Assembly (NCBI GenBank): GCA_038049695.1
Contig: CP142454.1
Span: 20,468,501-20,532,500, forward strand
Length of the DNA stretch: 64,000 bases
Origin: Cinnamomum chago
Lineage: Eukaryota > Streptophyta > Magnoliopsida > Laurales > Lauraceae
Direction: 5' to 3'
Shown: positions 51,936-62,338 of the stretch, one piece after another
How the letters are laid out: the number at the start of each line of letters is the position of its first letter
Numbering within the stretch: the first letter of the stretch is position 1
Made by a program: the position numbers and the translations under genes
The notes under the pieces: model-generated
What the model was told of the DNA's origin: nothing
What the model saw: only the letters and a program-made list of their open reading frames with translations
Databases searched by the model: none

Positions 51936-52910
51936 AATTGAGGTACGCAGGCACGTACCATACATGGTATTAAATATCGGCCGATACCGGTTCATATCGG
52001 GCTACCGGTCCGATATTTTGGTGATGTATCGGTCTCGGTATCGCAGACCAAAATATAGGTTCATCTCGGCCGATATTTTGAAAATATCAGTTTAATTGAT
52101 ATATCGGTCCATCTCGGTCAAAATATAGGCCAAGATGCAATAATGGAAAAAAAAAACCCTAAATCTTTCATTTTTTTTCTCATTCTTCATCTCCACTCAT
52201 CTCCTTAGAGAAACCCTCCTCCTTAGCTGATTTTCTTGCATATTTCCAACACTACTTGAAAAAAATCATTTTATTTTGGTAAGAAAATCAACATACTTCC
52301 TTATTTTAACTATTATGTATTCTTTAACAATCCATACCGAATAAATGATGATGATGATGATATCGAGTGTGGGCGACACTCCATTTGAAATTAGGCCGTC
52401 ATGCTCATCAATCTCTATCTCTCTAGTCTGCCCTAATTTCAAGTAAACCATAAACCTTTCGATGTTTATCTCACTATCATGTTTCAGATTTTAATATTTT
52501 ATCTTCATGGTCTTGGATTTCACAACTTATTTTGATAATTGAGTTAGTATTAAATGAATCTTGATATGTTATCTTTATTTTCTTATATTTTAGACTAATA
52601 AATTGATCATGAGCATCAATAATTGTTACATTATATGAAATACTGGAAAAGACGGCGAACAGCGATACAAACAGGACTCATAACTTAAGGTGACCGAGAT
52701 TTTGATTTATTATTGTTACTAATGGGAAAAAAATATTGTTTTCCAGCATTTTCTAATATTCTGGATTTTTTCGATATTTTTGCGAATTTTTTTGGATTAA
52801 AAAAAAATTCACACCGCGATGACCACGACGGACTGATATCCACGACCGATACCGATATCATATTGGTTTTTAAGCGCAGCCGATACTGCGACCGATATTT
52901 TAAATCATGG
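51936..52910. mobile_element. Repeat element E2, second copy of E1
   Basis: Same orientation and same order of blocks as 47921-48960, including the left outer AATTGAGGTACG. Its right end stops at TAAATCATGG, directly abutting the start of the copy C duplication unit at 52911. Confidence 0.75.
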
Positions 52911-53180
52911 TTGCACGTTTCTTATGGAAAAATAGGAATATGGTGGAAAAAGTTGGAAGTAGCTGAAGTATGTTTTTCTACCATGGCTGTTAGATACTTG
53001 ATATGCATAAATATGTCCTTTCTCATTGTGCTTGACAAAGTTGGAGCTGAGTCATCCCACAACCACACAAATATGACAAGTGCCATCATGGCCGGGCCCA
53101 TTGGCTGCAAAGGAATTCAAACCTATTTGTGGAGGAGGAAGAGTAGAGGATTATGATCTGCTAGAGAGCAATCCCACTTC

Positions 53181-53519
53181 AGCCTATTTGTCCTGCATTA
53201 AAACACACATGAATTAAATACTTAGCATTTATGCCATTAATAAAAAACGAGAATGTTAATTTTAAAAAACAGCATCAAATAGTCTTTTCTTTTTTAAAAA
53301 TAGAATCAAACTAAGATATGAAATTAATTAATATTCAACCATCACTCTTAATTATTCATTTCTCATCTTCCTTCGATTCTATTGTCATAAAAAAAGAAAT
53401 ATTATTTGATGCTCATTTTTGAGAATCCACCCTAAATCATGACCACTTATGATATAAATTTCATGTATAAAATATGTATTTAATTCCTACGTATTCCAAT
53501 GAAAACAAACAGGCCCTTA
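53181..53519. mobile_element. MITE upstream of copy C, counterpart of 42618-42956
   Basis: Same ends and internal sequence as the B-unit copy. The right end keeps a full AACAGGCCC where the B copy reads AACAGCCC. Confidence 0.6.
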
Positions 53520-54104
53520 ACGTTGATCGCCGTTTTTATCCAAAGCCATAAAATGATTGGTTTGTAGATGAAGAATAAAGTCTTATTATAATTATTAATT
53601 TTGAATCCGTATATTAGATGTTTGGAAATGTTCGCTTTTTCACAGAGGCAAGGAACATAGAAAGGCTATATAGCGTGACCCCTTTAACTACAAACAAATA
53701 TAACTCTTTATCCGAAAAAAATGGTGCGAAGTATTCAGATGAAGGGGTTAATACGGAGTATGCCTATTTAAAATTATAACCGTTCAACATAAATGCCCTA
53801 CTATACATGAGGTTTCTCCAAACCTTCCTCCAATAAGAGTTGATTGGTATTACTGTATAAGATTGACCAACTAATTAACACAATCTTTTGCACTGATATT
53901 AATCATGATTTTTTTTATCAAACTCTCTCAATCTCATCGTGGACCCTAAAAAATTGTGGATGCTGCTGGGAATGTGAGGTGAGGCCCCTTTTTCTTTACA
54001 GTGTGGAGTTTCTACTCCTTCGACTCATTATTTTTTCTTAAAGTGAGAGCCTCTGACAATCCTGTCCTGACCCGGTCGCTTGAGGATAATAATATCTAGA
54101 AGAC

Positions 54105-54190
54105 GGATCCGGATCAGGGATCCTGTTTGGACGAAACAGCGGCCGCTGCATGGGGGGCCGAAAGGAGGCAGAGAAAGAGAAGTCTATTTC
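54105..54190. other. 86-bp GC-rich insert upstream of copy C ATG
   Basis: Flanked by a 9-bp direct repeat CTAGAAGAC (54096-54104 and 54191-54199). Copy B has the corresponding CTATAAGAC only once. The insert includes GGATCC twice and a GCGGCCGC. It has no visible inverted ends. It lies about 90 bp before the ATG, probably in the leader or core promoter. Confidence 0.75.
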
Positions 54191-54280
54191 CTAGAAGACA
54201 CACCTGAAACACATGGCGAAGACTTTTTTTGTTATAAACATGGCTAAGACTTAGAGATAGGAATTGTGAATTGTGAAGAA

Positions 54281-57200
54281 ATGTCGAGAGGAGAGGAGGA
54301 GCAGGAGCAGAAGGAGAAGGAGAAGTTTTTTGCAGAGCTGCAATTGCCGCAGCAGAAATTGGATGGTGGGCATCTGTTCCCAGCAGTCCTGTGTCCAAAT
54401 CGGCAAGTGGATGCGTGCAGATTCATAGAGGAGTTGAAGCATCACAAGGGATGGCTGGAAGATGTGGTCCTAAAGCGTAGTGGAGCCTTCCTACTCAGGG
54501 GCTTTCCTGTAGAGACTGCTTCGGATTTCAACGCAGTCGTCGAAGCTTTCGGCTACGAGGAACTGGCCTACACGGGCTCTGGTTCTCGAACCCCCGTTCT
54601 CGGTAGGGTCTACACTGCAAACGACTCACCTCCCGATCAGAAGATCCCCTTCCACCATGAAACGGCTCATGTATGTACTTAACTATGTTACTGCCTAGTT
54701 TATTCAATTAATTCGCATTTGAGTTCGCAATTCATAAGTGTTAAAAGACTTAGTTTCAGCATTAAATTCATTTAATTTGCTTAAACTAATTCATCCGTGC
54801 CCATGCTATACAAGTGCTATCACTAAAAGGGTCTGTTTGGGAAGGAGGGGGAATAGGGGGGAGGAAAAAAATGGGGGAAAAGTGGAGGGAAAGTGATTTT
54901 GGGGGGTGTTTGGGAAGGGGGGAGGGGAAAATGGAGGGAAAAAGTACCATTTTTCCCTCAAAAATTTTTCCCCCAAAACAGGGGGGAAAATGAGGGGAAA
55001 ATGATGATGGAGTTACGAAATGACTAAATTGCCCTTAGACTCTATTTGAATTTTTTTTAAAAGTAATGGTAAAATAGTCCTTATCTCTGTACCTTACAAA
55101 CAAACGAAATTATACTTTTTCACTTTCTTTCCCCTTACTTTTTTACTTCCCAAACAAGAGGAGGGAAAATTAATTTTCCCTCCCCTCCCCTTCATTTTCC
55201 TTTCCCCTCAAATTTTCCCTCCCCTCCCCCCTTCCCAAACGGACCCTAAGGTCTACGTGTAAAATCCAAATTAATCTAGGGCTTGTTTGTTTGCATTAGA
55301 ATACATAAGGTAGTTGGAAATGAAGATTAATGGTGAATTTACAAAAAATAAATATTAAATAATATAATTTTTTTAGGAAAATAGAATAAGAAGAAGATGC
55401 TATTTTTGAAAATTCACCTTTTATCTTCATTTTTAACCACCCCCATGTATTTAAGTTTTATGTATTTTATTGCAAACAATCAAGGACTTGGTAAAATCTG
55501 CTCCAATCAGAGTTTGAACCACAGGTCCACAATCAAATCAATTACTGTAACTAATACTAGCTAGGGTGTAGTGCTTGGCTTAGATTTTTAGCTAGGCACC
55601 AATAATATGAATTCATTGAACTCAACTTGGAGAACAATGGTAACATAGTTTGCTAATACTTTTCAAATTGATGCACAAATAGTTGGAAATGAACTATTAG
55701 TGTTTCTGAGCAGACTAGGTAGCAGCTAGCTATTAAGCAAATCATCAATATTTCATAGTGTTGTTTGAGATAAAGTTTATGTCTTCTGTTGATTGTTAAT
55801 TGAAACTGTAAACACGTACGATGTTTAAAACAGGCTCCTGTGTTTCCATCGAAATTATTTTTCTTCTGTGAAGAGGAACCAAAAAGAGGTGGGGAAACTC
55901 CCATTGTTCTCAGCCATGTTGTTTATGAAAGAATTAAACAAAGGTTCCCAAAGTTTGTAGAAAGGCTCGAGGAGCATGGTGCGATCTACACCTTGGTGAT
56001 GGGAGCGGTATATGACCCTTCAAGTCCTGTGGGTCGTGGTTGGCAGCTCACATTCTCTACACAAGATAAAACCACAGCTGAGGAAAGGTTTGTAATTTTT
56101 GGCTTTTCATTTAAAAAAATGATCTTAACAACTGTTTTTATCACTCCATATGGATCCAAAAGCTTAATGGTCAATAGTCCATTCGAATCAATACATAATC
56201 GATCCAATAGTCCAATAAATTCAGATCTAACCGAAAGTTGGTGGACATGTGCAATTTAGAAGGGTTATGTGTTTGGTCCATTTGGATGGACCAAAGGTGG
56301 GCCCCACAAGCATGAGCTTACGAGATTTTATCCTAAGCTTAAGCTTAAAAGAGCTTTGCTCTTTATCAGATATCTCCAAAGAGACTTACGGTATGAACAG
56401 TTAATTATAATGCCATAAGATCTTAGGTGCTTGTGATATTTCACTGCTACAATTTTCTTTTGGAGATTTGACATATTAATTCCCTTATACACTATTCTTC
56501 CAATTTCACGATAAAAAACCTATTAAGGTCCATAATTTTTTTATTTATTTTCCTACCTTGAATTTCATGATAATATGGGAGTTTAAAAACCATGCTATAT
56601 CTAGGTTCTTTAATATACGGGCTTTTCAGCTTTTAATATTTGAATCCCATGAGGCAAAAAGTAAAAAGAAATAAAAATGTATCAAAGTCAAATGACTCTG
56701 TTGACATTAATAGACTTATAGTCATGCAATTGGGTATTTATGGTTAAGGGGATTTTTTTTTTTTTTTTTGGGTAAAATGGTCTAAGGGGAATTGATATGT
56801 CAAATCCCACCTTTTTTTTTTTTCCTTTCTACGATATACATACCACATGTAGGAAAAGTCTACATACCCTGCTCTAATTAATGACTAGTGATACATCAAC
56901 AATCCTTTGAATCTTGCTATTTCTGATGAATCTGAGTATTGAAGGGAGATTTTTGTTTTTTGTTTTTACCTCTACCAATGGTGATCATATGTATCTTCTT
57001 GCTGATTATGCATCAGGGCTGCGCAAATGGGCATGAAGTTGGAATGGATGGAAGATGGGGTGAAAGTAGTGGCAGGCCCAGTAGAGGCCATCAGAATTGA
57101 TAAAACAAGAGGACGCAAAGTTTGGTTCAATAACGTCTTGTATCATGACACTGCTTGCGAAGATTCTCGCAATGATCCTGACAATTCAATTTTATTCGGG

Positions 57201-57377
57201 GATGGCACGCCGCTTCCGACTGATATTATATGTGATTGCCTGAAAATCCTAGATGAGGAATGCGTCGCCATTCCATGGCAGAAGGGTGATATTCTATTGC
57301 TTGATAACTTTGCTGTTCTTCACTCTCGGCAATCCTTTGAACCTCCCCGTCGCATTCTGGTTTCACTATGCAAATAG
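54281..57377 (+). CDS. TauD/clavaminate-synthase-like Fe(II)/2-oxoglutarate oxygenase, copy C, 334 residues
   Basis: Closest paralogue of copy B. Exons are 54281-54670, 55834-56087 and 57017-57377 (TAG). Introns are 1163 and 929 bp; the first is enlarged by a MITE. The order of motifs is as in B: LRGFPVETASDFNAVVEAFGYEEL, metal motif HHE at 125-127, FPSKLFFFCEEEP, RKVWFN, distal H317 and PPRRILVSLCK. Differences from B visible by eye include a longer Glu/Gln/Lys run near the N-terminus, GSGSRTP for GSASRTP, and Leu/Tyr for Ser/Cys in the YT-VMGAV-DPSS stretch. HHETAH replaces HHEMAH, so the residue next to the metal-binding Glu is Thr instead of the Met kept in A, B and D. The frame is intact and splice sites are conserved. 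Activity and substrate are unknown; the Thr change may or may not matter. Confidence 0.92.
54828..55247. mobile_element. 420-bp MITE in copy C intron 1, absent from copy B
   Basis: The left end is AGGGTCTGTTTGGGAAGGAG. The right end on the minus strand is AGGGTCCGTTTGGGAAGGG. The arms are G/A-rich and pair over much of the element. The flanks carry TAA-like sequence, and copy B has GCTAAGGTCTACG uninterrupted. It is probably PIF/Harbinger (Tourist-like). Confidence 0.8.
55279..55484. mobile_element. Old MITE in copy C intron 1, counterpart of 44279-44485
   Basis: GGGCTTGTTTGTTTGCATTAG on the left and TTTTATTGCAAACAA on the right, aligned with the B copy. Confidence 0.6.
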
Positions 57378-59287
57378 GAGACTCAGGACCATGAACCTTG
57401 TCTGTGGTCTTTTTTTTTTTTTTTTTTTTTAATATGAGGGGAGGAGTAGAAGAGTGGGTTAAATTAAATGAATAGATAAAGTTACTTTTCTATGTGTTTG
57501 AATGGTTAGTGTAAAATAAAAAAATAAAAGGTTTTATTTGAACAGAATGAAGTAAAAGATACTTTACTATGTATTGTGAAAGTAACTCACAAACAGAACC
57601 TAGCCATCATTTGACAAGGTTCATTCTTATTATATATGATTGCCACTAGTCTACTTCTTGAATGGGTTTTTGTGTATGAAATTGCTTCTTATGCGGATTC
57701 TTGCCTGTAAAATTGCTTATGAATATCGAGCTGAATGATATCCTTTATCCTAAAAGGGCCTATTTGGTTATAGGCATTTCTAATGAGGCATTGGGCTTGT
57801 TGGAAATTTTTGATATGATGTGACATCTTATTCCCTACTCATTCAAAATACTCTATTTGATGAAAGAATTTATAAATCCAATCAAATGAAAAGGCACTTA
57901 GCCTTATGAATTCCCATAATTCCACCATTTCAAACGCTAGAGGGGATTTAAGCATTTGAAATTTTGTTTTTTAACAACATTCGGAATTCTCATAATTCTC
58001 TTTATCCTTCCAAAGCAACAGGCCCTAAGGTTGGAATCTTTCATGAGATTTGAAAGTATGCAGTTGCCTACTTTGGTTGAATTTCTTTATAGGGTCTAGA
58101 GAGGTGAAGACCTTGTTGATTGAACCTTTTATCCCTTGTGGACTGAACCAGAAAGAACAAGTCAGAAAAGTAAATTTGAATAATTTGTATTTCAAAGGTG
58201 GGGCATTGATAGTTTTGAAGCGACAAATCACACACAACTAAAGTATTTTATGAGTGATTAATCTCGTAGTGGACCCTAATCTAATCAAGAAACACTAATA
58301 ATGTAGTTATCTTTTTTTTCTTAACACATAATAATTTATAGCACCCACCAAACAATTCAATTTAAAATCTATTGGATTCTTCAAAAATCACCAAATATGA
58401 AAAATGCTCTAATATTTTACTATTATACTATTCTATTCTATACTATCTTATTCTAACTATATTTGAATATGTAAATATTTTATTCTATAGATATCCAAAC
58501 GGGCCCATGACATTGATAACCATTTTTCGAAGAAAAAGTTTTTATTATAACTATTTATTTTAAAGCCTTAGATTAGATGTCAAGCAAGTAAATGTTTGCT
58601 TTTGTTTGCTTTTGATTTTTAAATAATAATTTTACTTTAGCCCAAAAAAGAAATAACATTAAACGTTTGCTTCATTCAAAGGGGCAAAGAGCATAGAAAG
58701 GCCACATAATTATACCATTTTTTTTTTTTTTATGATCCCCTCTAGACCTCCACCCACTAATGCCCCTGGACAAAAACTTTTTCTCCCAAGATTTCTCAAA
58801 ACCCAAGTTTTCTTGCCATTTGCTGCACTGGAAAACATACCACTGTGAGTCTGGATCTTCTGAGACTTCAACAAAGAGAAAAACTGAGTTAGAGGGTGAA
58901 AATCTACCATGAGCATACTTATTTAAAATCCGAACAGTTCATAATAAATGCAAATGAGATATTCCTATATTTTCTTTTAATAGGAGTTAGTTTCACTGTA
59001 AGATTACCAGATTGATTAACGCAATCTTATGAATTTACAAAACATTTTTTATCAAATGCTCTCATTCTAACTGTAGATCCTCTCATATTGGGGAAAGATA
59101 TCGAGGATGCTGGGCCTTTATTTTGACCGACTCTTACTGTGGAATTTGAACTCCTCCAACTCAGGATTCCTCCAAGTCAAATCCTCAGACAATCCGTGAC
59201 CCAGATGCTTAAAATATTAATACAGACTCACACTCACCTGAACCACAAGTGAAGCCTTTTGAGAAGAAAGAAAAGAATCCTGAAGAG
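57378..59287. other. Spacer between copies C and D, no gene recognised
   Basis: 57378-58934 repeats the flank downstream of B. From 58935 the sequence resembles the region upstream of B (about 43300-43420: AATAAATGC, GAGATAT, AATAGGAGTT, ACTGTA-AGATT), so it is the original upstream region of D. A T run lies near 58720. Confidence 0.55.
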
Positions 59288-59699
59288 ATGCCGACAGGGG
59301 AGGATAAGGAGAAGGAGATGTTTTTTGCAGAGATGCAACTGCCCCAGCAGAAATCGGATGGAGGGCATCTGTTCCCAGCAGTCCTGTGTCCAAAACAGCA
59401 ATCAGATGTGCGCATATTCATAGAGGAGTTGAAGCATCACAAGGCATGGTTGGAAGATGTTGTTCTGAAGCGTAGTGGAGCTATCCTTCTCAGAGGCTTT
59501 CCTGTAGAGACGGCTTCGGATTTCAACGCAGTCGTCGAAGCTTTCGGCTACGAGGAACTGGCCTACACGGGGGGCTCTGCTTCTCGAACCCCCGTTCTCG
59601 GTAGGGTCTACACTGCAAACGACTCACCTCCCGATCAGAAGATCCCCTTCCACCATGAAATGGCTCATGTATGTAAATCATCTATCTTCTCACCATCTT

Positions 59700-59787
<88 letters not shown>

Positions 59788-62338
59788 TTATTTCTTCTGT
59801 TGGGTGTTAATTGAAACCATACTTAGCTAGTCTTCAGTTGAATTAATTTGCATTCAAGTTCGTAATTCGTAATTCGAGACTTAGCTAGATCATAAAATTT
59901 GATGAGCTAATTCCTCTGTGCCATGCTTTTAAGTCCATCACTGCAGCCTACATCCAAAATCCAAACTGCTATTTGTTCTTTCTCCGCGTACATTTTCTCG
60001 GGTGGCCTGTTTGTTTGCATTAAAATGCATGAGAATTGAATACATAGGGTGGTTAAGAATGAAGATCAAAGTTGAATTTCCAAAATGAGCATCAAATAGC
60101 ATCTCATTTTTATTCTATTTCCCTAAAAAAATATTATTTGATGTTATTTTTTAAAATTCACATTTAATCTTCATTTTTAACCATTTTATATATTCAATTC
60201 TCATGTATTATAATGCAAACAAACAGGCCTGGTGAAGTTTTACTTCAATCAGAGTTGGGCTCCTAATTAAATTGAGTACATGTAAAATACATGATTAAAT
60301 AAAATCCAAAGTAAAATCCTATGTTTTGCTGATGATCAATCTTAAGGTGGGGCCGATTCTGATTGGAGTTGGATATAGATTAGCTCCAATATGTATGGGT
60401 GCCATGCTTTTAAGTGGTTTCGCATTTTTAGGCAGGCACCATTAATTAATTTATAGCACTCAAGACTTTAAAAAAAAAAAAAACATGAGAGTAGTTTGCT
60501 AATTGTTTGCAAATCAAACTGTGAATTGTTCGAAATGAACTATTTTGCAATTGTAAGGCCTTACTAATTGAACTAGGTAACTATGATTGAGTGTTGGAAA
60601 CTGTAAATATGATGTTTAAACAGGTTCGCGTGTTTCCATCAAAATTATTTTTCTTCTGTGAGGAGGAACCAAAAAGAGGTGGAGAGACTCCCATTGTTCT
60701 CAGCCATGTTGTTTATCAAAGAATTAAAGAAAGGTTCCCAGAGTTTGTAGAAAGACTAGAGGAACATGGTGTGGTCTACACACGGTTCACGGGAGCGGGA
60801 TTTGACCCTTCATCTGCTGTGGGTCGTGGTTGGCAGTTGACTTTCTCTACAGAAGATAAAAGCACAGCTGAAGAAAGGTTTGTGGTTTTCAACTTTCCAT
60901 TTAGATAATAATCTTTTGGGTCATCTTATAAACTGTTGGTTATAATGCCATAAGCTCTTAGGTGTTTGTGATATTTCATTATTAGATGTTTTTCTCCACT
61001 GATACCATTGCCATCGTCGTCATCATCAATATATGTTGGGTCAGCTATATGGATTCTGTTTCGCCATTCAAGTCTCTATCTTGGTCCAAATTCTCGTATA
61101 AGTTTCATAGCTATCCTTACTACTACTTTATCCTTTCGGTCGTCAACCTAGAAAGAGAGTTTTCTTCACCGAGGCCAGTGCCGTTGTTTCCCCTTGCTTG
61201 GACATGTTCATACCATCTTAAACATCTCTCTTAAATTCCCTAATACTACTAGTAGGAAAAGTCTCCCTTCAATGACTCTCCTCATACTGGTTTATGTATT
61301 GCACAAACCACATCTATAAGAATGACACCGTAAAATAAAAAATGATTGAAAACTAAATGATCTACACAGAGAAAAGTTGTGGTTTCTGACTTTTTATTCA
61401 AATGATCTGTTGGGTAAATATTATGAACTGTTGATTATAACGCCATAAGGTCTTAGGTGCTTGTGTTATTTCACTTCACTGTAATATTAATTTTGTTTTC
61501 TCCGATATCATGGTAGGTAAAGTCTACCCTGCTATAATGATTAATGGAGTAATGATATATCAACAAGGAGAGTGTTCTCCAAGAAGCAGCTGCATGTGCA
61601 GTCCAGCTCTATGGGGCAGCCCATCTTTAATCAGTGCCATTAAACTTTTCAAGATGTTAAATCAAGGGCTTGGATAATATGGTAGGGCTGATTTTTTGGC
61701 TTTCTCTTGTCTGTAAAAGAGACCTTTTCATCTGCTCTCCCTCCATTGACGGACATGTATCCAAACTGCCCTACGAGCTGGGCTGCATATTAGCAATATG
61801 TAGTCTAGTTATAGGAGAACATTCTCACAGAAGCAATCCCCTTAATTTAGCTATTTCTGATGGAATACTGCGATACTATCATCTCCTATTTGAATCTGCT
61901 AAACATTCAAAGGAAAATAATTTTTTGACCTCTGCCCAATGGTGATCATATGTATCTTCTTGCTGAATATGCATCAGGGCTGCACAACTGGGCATGAAGT
62001 TGGAATGGATGGAGGATGGGGTGAAAGTAGTGTCAGGCCCAATGGAGGCAATCAGAGTTGATAAAACAAGAGGACGCAAAGTTTGGTTTAATAGCGTCTT
62101 GTCTCGTTTCACATCTTGGAAAGATTTTCACAATGATCCCCAAAAGACAGTTCTCTTCGGAGATGGCATGCCGCTTCCACCTGATATTGTATATGATTGC
62201 CTGAAAATCCTCGATGAGGAATGTGTCACCATTCCATGGCAGAAAGGTGACATTCTATTGCTTGATAATTTGGCTGTTCTTCATGCTCGGCAGTCATTCG
62301 AGCCTCCGCGCCGCATTCTGGCTTCATTATGTAAATAG
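59288..62338 (+). CDS. TauD/clavaminate-synthase-like Fe(II)/2-oxoglutarate oxygenase, copy D, 331 residues
   Basis: Last gene of the array and more diverged from B and C than they are from each other. Exons are 59288-59668, 60624-60877 and 61978-62338 (TAG). Introns are 955 and 1100 bp. Motifs: LPQQKSDGGHLFPAVLCP, GAILLRGFPVETASDFNAVVEAFGYEEL, YTGGSASRTPVLGRVYTAND, metal motif HHE at 122-124 (HHEMAH), FPSKLFFFCEEEPKRGGETP, GRGWQLTFSTEDK, RKVWFN, distal H314 in NLAVLHARQSF and PPRRILASLCK. The GGSA stretch has one residue more than in B and C and is nearer the Arabidopsis form, so D may keep the ancestral state. The start ATG follows an in-frame stretch with no earlier ATG. Intact by inspection; substrate unknown. 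Confidence 0.93.
59703..59784. repeat. Compound (TA)n(GA)n microsatellite in copy D intron 1
   Basis: About 20 TA units followed directly by about 20 GA units, beginning 35 bp after the exon 1 donor site. Confidence 0.95.
60004..60229. mobile_element. MITE with long inverted repeats in copy D intron 1, 226 bp
   Basis: Left arm GGCCTGTTTGTTTGCATTAA and the following ATGCATGAGAATTGAATACA are mirrored by the right arm ending GCAAACAAACAGGCC. The arms pair for about 75 bp each. It is the best preserved member of the family in this window. The target duplication is unclear. Confidence 0.8.

Larger units (their letters stand above)
52911..58934 (+). repeat. Segmental duplication unit containing copy C
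   Basis: Counterpart of 42347-47918. It is longer mainly because of the 420-bp MITE (54828-55247), the 86-bp insert (54105-54190) and about 180 bp near 56440-56620. It lacks about 150 bp present in copy B intron 2 (about 45145-45290). Confidence 0.85.
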
